DNA of 32,662 nucleotides from Pseudomonas sp. GM21 (lineage in GTDB: Bacteria; Pseudomonadota; Gammaproteobacteria; Pseudomonadales; Pseudomonadaceae). The stretch lies in the NCBI RefSeq assembly GCF_000282215.1, contig NZ_AKJS01000089.1:1-32662 (forward strand), in the 5' to 3' direction. The translations under genes were made by a program, and so were the position numbers. The notes below the pieces were generated by a model. The model made no database searches. It saw only the letters and a program-made list of their open reading frames with translations, and was not told the DNA's origin. Numbering within the stretch: position 1 is the first letter of the stretch; every line of letters begins with the position of its first letter. Positions 23,615-30,696 of the stretch are shown in pieces.

Positions 23615-24259
23615 TTACTTGACCTGCCGCTGAGGCGCCTTGTGCACCATGGTGTAGGCGTAATCCACGCCCATGCCATACGCGCCGCTGTGTTCCAGCA
23701 CCAACTCCATCACCGCTTCGTAAGTGTCTTTGTGTGCCCAGTCACGTTGGTACTCAAGCAGCACCTGTTGCCAGGTCACCGGCACCGCACCCGCTTGAAT
23801 CATCCGCTGCACCGACATGTCGTGCGCTTCCTTGGTGGTACCGCCAGAGGCGTCCGTGACGATGTACACCTCGTAACCTTCAGCCAACGCTTCCAGTGCC
23901 GGGAAGGTCAGGCAGACCTCGGTCCACAGCGCGGCAATGATCAGTTTTTTGCGGCCGGTGGCTTTCACCGCGTCTACCAGCGCCTTGTCTTCCCACGAGT
24001 TCATCGAGGTACGCTCGATCGGCTTTTGCTCCGGGTGAACCGCCAGCAGCTCGGGCCAGATGTAACCGCTGAAGCTTTCGGTTTCCACCGAGGTGTAAAT
24101 GGTCGGCACGTTGAAAATCTTCGCGGCCTTGGCCAGGCCTACCGTGTTGTTCTTCAGCGTCTGACGGTCGATCGACTGCACGCCGAACGCCATTTGTGGC
24201 TGGTGGTCGATCAGGATCAGGGCGGAATTGTTTGGGTTGAGCAGTTCACGGATAGACAT
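23615..24259 (-). CDS. Isochorismatase-family cysteine hydrolase (YcaC-like)
   Basis: The 214-residue protein has the isochorismatase-like fold: ALILIDHQPQMAFGV with the catalytic aspartate (D18), RTSMNSWED near residue 83 and LIIAALWTEVCLTFPAL with the nucleophilic cysteine (C116). YVYIVTDASGGTT-type residues follow. Such enzymes act on amides or related substrates; the substrate here is unknown. The lysine usual in the triad is not obvious at the 83 region (arginine is seen), so activity should not be assumed. The ATG at 24259 has AAGGA 8 bases upstream. A LysR gene is divergent 159 bases away and may control it. Confidence 0.85.
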   Translation of the reverse strand: MSIRELLNPNNSALILIDHQPQMAFGVQSIDRQTLKNNTVGLAKAAKIFNVPTIYTSVETESFSGYIWPELLAVHPEQKPIERTSMNSWEDKALVDAVKATGRKKLIIAALWTEVCLTFPALEALAEGYEVYIVTDASGGTTKEAHDMSVQRMIQAGAVPVTWQQVLLEYQRDWAHKDTYEAVMELVLEHSGAYGMGVDYAYTMVHKAPQRQVK

Positions 24260-24363
24260 GGCGCGTTCCTTTTGATGTCGATTTTCAAAGTGAGTAAGGG
24301 GTGAGTCGACGTTGCCTTCAGCGGCGTTGTCGTCGGCTTGGATGTCACTTTAGGGGCTGGCAC

Positions 24364-24418
24364 AAAAAGGGACAATCCTCTAAAATCGAGAATCATTGAT
24401 TCCAAAAAAGGGACAATC
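24364..24418. promoter_or_regulatory. Operator candidate between hydrolase and LysR genes
   Basis: AAAAAGGGACAATC occurs twice, at 24364-24377 and 24405-24418 (41 bases apart, near four helical turns). GAATCA-T-TGATTC (24390-24402) lies between the copies as a perfect palindrome. The second copy abuts the LysR ATG and includes its probable ribosome site (AAAAGGGA), so binding could block translation or transcription initiation. The regulator is presumably the LysR protein itself. Confidence 0.5.
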
Positions 24419-25306
24419 ATGGACCGCATCGAATGCATGCGCGCCTTTGTCGTCACGGTCGGCGAAAACGGCTTCGCCGCCGCTGCACGGGCAATGGATG
24501 TGCCACGATCAAAAGTCAGCAAACAGATTCAGGCGCTGGAGGACGCAATTGGCGTGCAGTTGCTGCAGCGCACCACTCGCAGCCTGCACCTGACCGAGGC
24601 AGGCGCCGAATACTTCGACGCGGCACGCGAAGTGCTGGCTTCGCTGGACGAAGCCGAACAGCGAGCGCGTGAGGGCATCGGTGAATTGCGCGGGGTGTTG
24701 CGAGTCAATGCGCCGATGTCCTTTGGCTTGCGCCGACTGGGGCCATTGATCCCGCTGTTTCATGAACAGCACCCGAACATCGAGCTGCAACTGGTGCTCA
24801 GTGACCAACAGGTGGACCCGGTGCGCGGTGGTTTCGACGTGACCATCCGCATCGCCAGCCTGCCGGACTCGACGATGATTGCCCGGCAACTGGCGCCGGC
24901 CCCGCGAATTCTGGTGGCGTCCCCGGCCTATCTGGCGCGCGCTGGCACACCGCAAACCCCGCAAGACTTGCGCGCGCATCAGTGCCTCAATTACGGGTAC
25001 TTGCAAAGCGGCGTCAGCCTGCAACTGTGCAACGGCCAGGAAACCCAGCGGGTCAACGTGACAGGCCCCTTGCATGCCAACAACGGCGACTTGCTCGCTC
25101 AGGCCGCCGAAGCTGGCATGGGCATCGCCCTGCTGCCTGACTTCATTGTCGAGGATGCGCTGACGGCAGGCCGCCTGGTGCCATTGATGTGTGAATGGCA
25201 GGCGCCCGCGATCACCATTAACGCGGTGTACCCTTCCGCACGTCGGGTCCCGCAGAAGACCCGCACGTTTATTGAGTTTTTGGTGGCGCAGTTGGCAGAG
25301 AAATAA
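24419..25306 (+). CDS. LysR-family transcriptional regulator
   Basis: The 295-residue protein has the winged helix-turn-helix of AphB/CrgA-type LysR proteins (MDRIECMRAFVVTVGENGFA, then RSKVSKQIQALEDAIGVQLL). An effector-binding domain follows (ELRGVLRVNAPMSFGLRRLG, TMIARQLAPAPRILVASPAY). The frame extends upstream to 24338, but the ATG at 24419 gives the normal family N-terminus. The ribosome site AAAAGGGA is 6 bases before it. It is divergent from the isochorismatase-like gene, which it probably regulates; the gap holds a palindrome and paired direct repeats. The inducer is unknown. Confidence 0.88.
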   Translation: MDRIECMRAFVVTVGENGFAAAARAMDVPRSKVSKQIQALEDAIGVQLLQRTTRSLHLTEAGAEYFDAAREVLASLDEAEQRAREGIGELRGVLRVNAPMSFGLRRLGPLIPLFHEQHPNIELQLVLSDQQVDPVRGGFDVTIRIASLPDSTMIARQLAPAPRILVASPAYLARAGTPQTPQDLRAHQCLNYGYLQSGVSLQLCNGQETQRVNVTGPLHANNGDLLAQAAEAGMGIALLPDFIVEDALTAGRLVPLMCEWQAPAITINAVYPSARRVPQKTRTFIEFLVAQLAEK

Positions 25307-25326
25307 CGCTCATCCCTTGTAGGAGT

Positions 25327-25839
25327 CTATTTTCCGAAGAGTCGGCGCACCTGATCCGCATCGGCGCTACCGTTCTGTTCAAGCGCGAGGAAATACTTCA
25401 GCTGCCATTGCTGCGTCCTGATCGCCTGTTTTGCGACAGGTCTGACCCACGGTGGATAAACACGAATCGCACGCTTGCCACCGACACCGTCAATCGACAT
25501 GACCCCTTTGGCGGCCAGTATCTTTTGATCGAACACAAACTGCCCGCGGTGCGTGTCATCAGCAACACTCACCACCACAAAGGCAATGCCATCGCCGGTG
25601 TCGAATGGTGCAATCTCGCTGACCGACGTCGGTCGCTTCCATAGCGTAACGAACTGGCCAATCTTGGTCGGCGTGGTCTTCGCCACACGGAAGACCACCT
25701 CATGGTCATCGAGGCCAAGGCGGCAGGCTTCGTACTCGGCACTCTCCGGTTCGCGTTGAGCCTCCTGGGTCAATGTCATGCCTGCTGGTTTGTACACCTG
25801 CTCGATGGCGGTGATCAGTTCTTGCGGAAGGTCCGTCAT
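25327..25839 (-). CDS. MepB-family protein
   Basis: The 170-residue protein shows the MepB pattern: EVVFRVAKTTPTKIGQFVTL, WKRPTS, IAPFDTGDGIAFVVVSV, then GQFVFDQKILAAKGVMS and RVYPPWVRP. MepB genes were first noted beside the MepA/MepR multidrug transporter locus of Staphylococcus, but their function is unknown. Its start codon overlaps the stop of the EamA transporter gene (ATGA), so the two are translated in a coupled way from one transcript. The pairing of MepB with a transporter recalls the staphylococcal arrangement, although the transporter family differs. The stop lies 20 bases from the end of the convergent LysR gene. Confidence 0.8.
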   Translation of the reverse strand: MTDLPQELITAIEQVYKPAGMTLTQEAQREPESAEYEACRLGLDDHEVVFRVAKTTPTKIGQFVTLWKRPTSVSEIAPFDTGDGIAFVVVSVADDTHRGQFVFDQKILAAKGVMSIDGVGGKRAIRVYPPWVRPVAKQAIRTQQWQLKYFLALEQNGSADADQVRRLFGK

Positions 25840-26714
25840 CGTCGTTCCTGCACCGGCTGAATGTCTCGTCTGATGCCCAACCGACTAACCCACACCGCCA
25901 TCAAAATCACCGACCCACCGAGGAACAATCGCCCCAGTTCCTCATGCTGATTCCAGATCAGCAGATTGATCAGCAAGCCCACGGGCACATGCAGGTTGTT
26001 CATCACCGCCAGCGTCCCGCCATTGACCATGCAAGCGCCCTTGTTCCACCAATACAAACCCAGCGCCGTCGAAACCAACCCGAGAAACACCAACACGCCC
26101 CATTGCAGCGGCGCTTCGGGCAGGAAATTCTGTTTGCCGAACAGCAGAAACGCCGGCAAGGCCACCGCCAATGCCCCCAGATAGAAGTAACCGAATCGGC
26201 GGTAGTGCGGCAGATCGCTCGGATGGCGCGCCACCAGATGCTTATAAAGCACCTGCCCGGCGGCGTAGGTGAAGTTGGCGAGTTGCAGCAGCAGGAACCC
26301 CATGAAGAAATCCGGGTTGATCCGGTCGTAGCGAATCACTGCCGCCCCCATCACCGCCACCACCGCAGCAATCAATGCCCACGGATTGAAACGCCGGTTC
26401 AGCGCATCTTCGATCAGGGTCACGTGCAACGGCGTGAGGATGGTGAACAACAAGACTTCCGGCACTGTCAGCACGCGGAAGCTCAGGTACAGGCACACGT
26501 ACGTCACACCGAACTGCAACGCGCCGATCAGGAGCATGCCGCGCATGAACGCAGGCTCCACCGAACGCCAGCGCGTCAGCGGAATGAACACCAGCCCCGC
26601 CAGCACTACGCGCACCAGTACCGCAAAGTAACTGTCGACATGACCGGCCAGGTATTCGCCGATCAAACTGAAGGAAAACGCCTGGATCAGCGTGACAAAA
26701 AGTAGATAGCCCAT
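25836..26714 (-). CDS. EamA/DMT-family carboxylate/amino-acid/amine-type transporter
   Basis: The 292-residue protein has about ten membrane segments. It begins MGYLLFVTLIQAFSFSLIGE and contains the EamA features TVPEVLLFTILTPLHVTLIE and GLVSTALGLYWWNKGACMVN. Proteins of this subtype are annotated as carboxylate/amino acid/amine transporters; the substrate is not known. The frame is open further upstream to 26816, but the ATG at 26714 has GAGG 5 bases upstream and starts just at the first helix. It is coupled by a four-base overlap to the MepB-family gene. The promoter should lie in the 256-base gap upstream, beyond the azoreductase terminator. Confidence 0.85.
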   Translation of the reverse strand: MGYLLFVTLIQAFSFSLIGEYLAGHVDSYFAVLVRVVLAGLVFIPLTRWRSVEPAFMRGMLLIGALQFGVTYVCLYLSFRVLTVPEVLLFTILTPLHVTLIEDALNRRFNPWALIAAVVAVMGAAVIRYDRINPDFFMGFLLLQLANFTYAAGQVLYKHLVARHPSDLPHYRRFGYFYLGALAVALPAFLLFGKQNFLPEAPLQWGVLVFLGLVSTALGLYWWNKGACMVNGGTLAVMNNLHVPVGLLINLLIWNQHEELGRLFLGGSVILMAVWVSRLGIRRDIQPVQERR

Positions 26715-26825
26715 GCTCGCCTCGTTTTGAATGGCGGCGACGATAGCGGGTTTTACTTGTAATCGCGAACGCTCAGCCATCACCTGCTCCCACAGGGGGA
26801 TGTGTATGTCAGCCAAATCCCAGGC

Positions 26826-26860
26826 AAAAAAAACCCGATCTCGCTAAGCGTTCAATCGGG
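26826..26860 (-). terminator. Terminator after the azoreductase gene
   Basis: On the minus strand CCCGAT (26860-26855) and ATCGGG (26839-26834) form a stem, with a smaller inner CGC/GCG hairpin. Eight T residues follow (26833-26826). It lies 111 bases after the azoR stop codon. The rest of 26715-26970 holds no other clear feature apart from the promoter of the EamA gene. Confidence 0.75.
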
Positions 26861-26970
26861 CAAGAGCACTCAGGAGCAATAAGTGCAAAGGGAGGTTCGA
26901 TGCGCGTAAAGCCTTGAAGGGGTTGCGCCAGGTCACTTGAACATCAAGGGATTATCTGGCGATTAAAGCC

Positions 26971-27570
26971 TCATGCCACCTGGGAAAGCTTGGCGTTGGC
27001 CTGGTTCAGGCCCTTCTCGTGGAAGTCGCCGCCCAGGTTCATGCCTTCGGCGTGAATAAAGGTCACGTCGTGGATACCGATGAACGCCATGACCTGACGC
27101 AAGTACGGTTCCTGGTGATCCGCTGTGCTGCCGGCGTAGATTCCGCCGCGAGCAGTCAGCACGTAGGCACGCTTGCCGCTGAGCAGACCTTGCGGACCCG
27201 TGTCGGTGTATTTGAAAGTCACGCCTGCACGCAGCACATGGTCGAGCCAGGCTTTAAGTGTGCTGGGGATAGCGAAGTTGTACATCGGCGCAGCCATGAC
27301 CAGCACGTCGGCGGCCAGCAATTCGTCGGTCAACTGGTTGGAGCGTTCCAGCGAAGACTCCTCGATGTCGCTGCGCTGCCCGGCAGGTTTCATCCAGCCG
27401 CCCAGCAGGTTGATGTCCAGGTGCGGCACCGGGCTGACGGCCAGATCACGAACGGTGATCTGATCGCCTGGATGAGCCGTTTTCCACTGGTTGATGAAGG
27501 TCTGGGTCAGTTGACGGGAAACCGAGTCTTGCTGACGGGCGCTGCTTTCGATGATCAGAACGCGTGACAT
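26971..27570 (-). CDS. azoR: FMN-dependent NADH-azoreductase
   Basis: The 199-residue flavoprotein has the AzoR pattern. Features are an N-terminal FMN phosphate loop (SSARQQDSVSRQL), VSPVPHLDINLLGGW, the flavin-contact motif APMYNFAIPSTLKAWLDHVL with RAGVTFKYTD, and TARGGIY. It reduces azo dyes and quinones using NADH, as a soluble dimer. The ATG at 27570 is supported by the family N-terminus MSRVLIIE; the ribosome site upstream is weak. Family members in Pseudomonas often lie divergent from a LysR gene, but here the upstream region is a nested repeat and another gene, so its regulator is not adjacent. ATAAA/TTTAT (27670-27683) is a minor palindrome in the promoter region. Confidence 0.9.
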   Translation of the reverse strand: MSRVLIIESSARQQDSVSRQLTQTFINQWKTAHPGDQITVRDLAVSPVPHLDINLLGGWMKPAGQRSDIEESSLERSNQLTDELLAADVLVMAAPMYNFAIPSTLKAWLDHVLRAGVTFKYTDTGPQGLLSGKRAYVLTARGGIYAGSTADHQEPYLRQVMAFIGIHDVTFIHAEGMNLGGDFHEKGLNQANAKLSQVA

Positions 27571-27698
27571 GGGATGTAGGCTCCATCTGAGAATGCTGTA
27601 AGGCGATGGAGTGAAGGTTAAACAGAGTCATATCGATGAAAAAGCGCAAATAACTGCTACAACCCATCAATAAATTCGTTTATAAGCTGAGCATACCC

Positions 27699-27932
27699 GT
27701 GTAGGAGCGGGCTTGCCCCAAGGCCGATCAGTTAAGCCATCACACGACCCGTAGCAGCTGGCGAAGCCTGCGTTCGGCTGCGCAGCAGTCGTTAAATCAG
27801 GCGATGCTGTGTTTCAGAAAGACCGCCAACACAGGTTTTACGACTGCTGCGCAGCCGAACGCAGGCTTCGCCAGCTGCTACGGACAAAGTTATGGCTTAA
27901 CTGATCGGCATTAGGGCAAGCCCGCTCCCACA
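27699..27932. repeat. Outer REPIN interrupted by element D
   Basis: Outer arms TGTAGGAGCGGGCTTGCCC and GGGCAAGCCCGCTCCCACA, with inner arms GCCGATCAGTTAAGCCAT (27723-27740) and its exact complement (27892-27909), pair around element D. The gap 27571-27942 consists of this structure plus the azoreductase promoter region. Confidence 0.85.
27750..27882. repeat. REPIN-like palindromic element D
   Basis: A 133-base palindrome with ends CGTAGCAGCTGGCGAAGCC and its complement, and core GCAGCAGTCGT... GTTTCAGAAAG as in elements A and C. It lies in the loop of the outer REPIN, near-symmetric about the centre. Confidence 0.85.
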
Positions 27933-27942
27933 GGTGCTGAAG

Positions 27943-28257
27943 TCATTTGGGCGTGCACGTTAGCTCGATACGCAGCTTGATAATGCCGCGGGTGAACTTG
28001 GCGGTGGCATCTTTGTGTTTTCCCGCCGGCACATCGATCTTGCGAGTACGCGGTGCTTCCGGGCCGTTGCTGAAAACCGCTTTGCAGGTCGCATCAACGT
28101 CGCCGTAGTTCGCCACCCGGATGGAGCCCATGTCGTTATCCGTGTCATAGGTGGTGTAGTCGATCTTCAAGCCATTGAGTTTTTTCTGCACATCAATCGG
28201 ATACGCAAACGCCGTCAGCGGCAGCACCGCCAGCAGCACACAAAAAAGTTTTTTCAT
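27943..28257 (-). CDS. Small exported protein of unknown function
   Basis: The 104-residue product has a Sec signal (MKKLFCVLLAVLPLTAFA, cut before YPIDV). A compact beta-rich part follows with SIRVANYGDVDATCKAVFSN, GPEAPRTRKIDVPAGKHKDA and a terminal cysteine (LTCTPK), which may pair with the internal one. Relatives in Pseudomonas have been labelled '3-phosphoglycerate kinase', which this plainly is not. The ATG at 28257 is chosen over upstream codons because GGAG lies 8 bases before it and the signal peptide then starts at MKK. It is probably periplasmic. It is divergent from a LysR gene, which may or may not control it. Confidence 0.78.
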   Translation of the reverse strand: MKKLFCVLLAVLPLTAFAYPIDVQKKLNGLKIDYTTYDTDNDMGSIRVANYGDVDATCKAVFSNGPEAPRTRKIDVPAGKHKDATAKFTRGIIKLRIELTCTPK

Positions 28258-28306
28258 CCAGCAGTCTCCATAAAGGGCTGCCAGCTTAGGACAAGAGGAG
28301 CCATTC

Positions 28307-29230
28307 ATGAAAGCGCCCCGCGTGACCCTTGATCAATGGCGAACGTTGCAGGCCGTGGTCGACCACGGTGGTTTCGCCCAGGCCGCCGAAGCGCTGCATC
28401 GCTCGCAATCGTCGGTGAGCTACACCGTGGCACGCATGCAGGACCAACTCGGTGTGCCGCTGTTGCGCATCGACGGGCGCAAAGCCGTGTTGACCGAAGC
28501 CGGTGGCGTGTTGCTGCGTCGTTCGCGGCAACTGGTGAAACAGGCCAGTCAGCTGGAAGACCTGGCCCATCACATGGAACAGGGTTGGGAAGCCGAAGTG
28601 CGGCTGGTGGTCGACGCGGCATACCCTAGCGCCCGCCTCGTCCGTGCCTTGACCGCGTTCATGCCGCAAAGCCGCGGCTGCCGGGTTCGTTTGCGCGAAG
28701 AGGTGCTGTCGGGGGTAGAAGAAGTCCTGCTCGAAGGCGTGGCAGACCTGGCGATCACCGGGTTCAGCATTCCAGGTTATTTGGGGGCGGAATTGAGCGA
28801 TGTCGAATTCGTCGCAGTCGCCCACCCCGAACATGCGCTGCACCGCCTCAACCGTGAGTTGAATTTCCAGGACCTGGAAAGCCAGATGCAAGTGGTGATC
28901 CGTGACTCCGGGCGCCAGCAGCCGCGTGATGTCGGCTGGCTTGGGGCCGAACAGCGCTGGACCGTCGGCAGCCTGGCCACCGCCGCGACATTTGTCAGCA
29001 GCGGCCTGGGTTTCGCTTGGCTGCCCCGGCACATGATTGAACGGGAACTCATGGAAGGTACGCTCAAGCTGCTACCGTTGGATCAGGGCGGCAGTCGTAA
29101 CCCGAGTTTTTACCTGTATTCAAATAAGGACAAACCCCTGGGACCTGCGACGCAGATTCTCATTGAACTGCTGCGCACCTTCGACACCGCACCGCTGGAC
29201 GCGCCTTTCGCCGCCCCTGAACAAGCCTGA
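28307..29230 (+). CDS. LysR-family transcriptional regulator
   Basis: The 307-residue protein has the LysR winged helix-turn-helix (TLDQWRTLQAVVDHGGFAQA, LHRSQSSVSYTVARMQDQLG). The effector domain follows (EVRLVVDAAYPSARLVRALT, GVADLAITGFSIPGYLGAEL). The ATG at 28307 has GAGG 7 bases upstream. It is followed after 14 bases by the alpha/beta hydrolase gene in the same direction, so both may be cotranscribed. It is divergent from the small exported protein (49-base gap). The target and inducer are unknown. Confidence 0.88.
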   Translation: MKAPRVTLDQWRTLQAVVDHGGFAQAAEALHRSQSSVSYTVARMQDQLGVPLLRIDGRKAVLTEAGGVLLRRSRQLVKQASQLEDLAHHMEQGWEAEVRLVVDAAYPSARLVRALTAFMPQSRGCRVRLREEVLSGVEEVLLEGVADLAITGFSIPGYLGAELSDVEFVAVAHPEHALHRLNRELNFQDLESQMQVVIRDSGRQQPRDVGWLGAEQRWTVGSLATAATFVSSGLGFAWLPRHMIERELMEGTLKLLPLDQGGSRNPSFYLYSNKDKPLGPATQILIELLRTFDTAPLDAPFAAPEQA

Positions 29231-29244
29231 CAAGGAGTGAATGC

Positions 29245-30060
29245 ATGGCCTATTTCGAACATGAAGGCTGCAATCTGCACTACGAGGAATACGGCCATGG
29301 TACGCCGTTGCTACTGGTCCACGGTTTAGGGTCCAGCACGCTGGACTGGGAAATGCAGATCCCGGCACTGTCCGCGCGCTACCGGGTGATCGTCCCGGAT
29401 GTACGTGGCCACGGTCGTTCCGACAAACCTCGCGAGCGCTACAGCATCGCCGGCTTCAGCGCCGACGTCGTCGCACTGATCGAGCATTTGAACCTCGGTC
29501 CGGTGCACTACGTGGGGCTTTCGATGGGCGGCATGATCGGCTTTCAATTGGCCGTGGATCAACCGCAATTGCTGAAAAGCCTGACCATCGTCAACAGCGC
29601 GCCACAGGTCAAATTGCGCAGTCGCGACGATTACTGGCAGTGGTTAAAACGCTGGAGCCTGATGCGCGCCCTCAGCCTGGGCACCATTGGCAAGGCCCTC
29701 GGTGGCAAGTTGTTCCCGAATCCGGAACAGGCAGATGTGCGTCAAAAGATGGCCGAGCGCTGGGCAAAAAACGACAAACATGCTTATCTCGCCAGCTTCG
29801 ATGCCATCGTTGGCTGGGGGGTTCAGGAACGACTTTCGAAGGTCGCCTGTCCAACCCTCATCGTCAGCGCCGACCGTGATTACACACCCGTCGCGCTGAA
29901 AGAATCCTATGTAAAACTGCTGCCCGATGCACGGCTGGTGGTGATTGCCGATTCGCGTCACGCCACCCCGCTGGACCAACCCGAACGCTTCAACCAAACA
30001 CTGCTCGAGTTTCTCACCGCAGTCGACACCACCCCACTCAGGATCACTGACCCATGCTGA
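29245..30060 (+). CDS. Alpha/beta-fold hydrolase
   Basis: The 271-residue protein has the alpha/beta hydrolase layout: oxyanion motif HGLGSS (26-31), [12 protein letters not shown], nucleophile GLSMGG with S93, an acid region SADRDYTP (D210/D212) and the catalytic histidine at 239 (DSRHATP). Esterases, lactonases and 3-oxoadipate enol-lactonase-type enzymes share this order; the substrate is not readable. GGAG precedes the ATG at 29245. It follows the LysR gene by 14 bases and overlaps the cyclophilin gene by 7 bases (30054-30060), so the three appear to be one transcript. Confidence 0.85.
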   Translation: MAYFEHEGCNLHYEEYGHGTPLLLVHGLGSSTLDWEMQIPALSARYRVIVPDVRGHGRSDKPRERYSIAGFSADVVALIEHLNLGPVHYVGLSMGGMIGFQLAVDQPQLLKSLTIVNSAPQVKLRSRDDYWQWLKRWSLMRALSLGTIGKALGGKLFPNPEQADVRQKMAERWAKNDKHAYLASFDAIVGWGVQERLSKVACPTLIVSADRDYTPVALKESYVKLLPDARLVVIADSRHATPLDQPERFNQTLLEFLTAVDTTPLRITDPC

Positions 30061-30611
30061 AAAAAATCGCCCTCGTCGCCGGCACCGTACTGTTTGCTGC
30101 CAACCTGATGGCTGCAACGCCCACCAAGGCACCACACGTATTGCTGGACACTACCAACGGCCAGATTGAAATCGAACTGGACCCGGTCAAGGCGCCGGAG
30201 AGCACCAAAAACTTCCTCAAGTACGTAAACAGTGGCTTTTACAACAACACCATTTTCCACCGCGTCATCCCGGGCTTCATGATCCAGGGCGGTGGTTTCA
30301 CTCAGCAAATGCAGCAAAAGCCGACTGAAGCACCAATCAAGAACGAATCCAAAAACGGTCTGCATAACGTCCGTGGCACGCTGTCCATGGCCCGTACCTC
30401 CGATCCGGATTCGGCCACCAGCCAGTTCTTTGTCAACGTCAAGGACAACGACTTCCTCGACCAAGGTGATGGTTACGCCGTGTTCGGCAAAGTCGTGAAA
30501 GGCATGGACGTGGTGGATGTCATCGTCAACTCGCCAACCACTAAGCGCAACGGCATGAGCGACGTGCCCGCCGATCCTGTGTACATCAAGTCGGCCAAAG
30601 TCATCGACTAA
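30054..30611 (+). CDS. Periplasmic cyclophilin-type peptidyl-prolyl isomerase
   Basis: The 185-residue protein has a signal peptide ([20 protein letters not shown]) followed by a compact bacterial cyclophilin. Active-site stretches are [40 protein letters not shown] and [18 protein letters not shown]. It catalyses proline cis/trans isomerisation during folding of exported proteins, like E. coli PpiA. The ATG at 30054 lies inside the end of the hydrolase gene, so translational coupling is likely. A GC-rich hairpin follows 17 bases after the stop. Confidence 0.9.
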   Translation: MLKKIALVAGTVLFAANLMAATPTKAPHVLLDTTNGQIEIELDPVKAPESTKNFLKYVNSGFYNNTIFHRVIPGFMIQGGGFTQQMQQKPTEAPIKNESKNGLHNVRGTLSMARTSDPDSATSQFFVNVKDNDFLDQGDGYAVFGKVVKGMDVVDVIVNSPTTKRNGMSDVPADPVYIKSAKVID

Positions 30612-30628
30612 GCTTCACAGGAAGTCTT

Positions 30629-30656
30629 GAGCGGCTACCGGCCTGCGGGGCCGCTC
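30629..30656 (+). terminator. Hairpin after the cyclophilin gene
   Basis: GAGCGGC and GCCGCTC pair around a GC-rich loop. There is no T-run, so it is a weak terminator candidate or an attenuator before the ABC exporter gene. Confidence 0.35.
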
Positions 30657-30696
30657 ACACTGTTCAATGGAGAGCCCGTGCGCGGGCGGAGAACTG

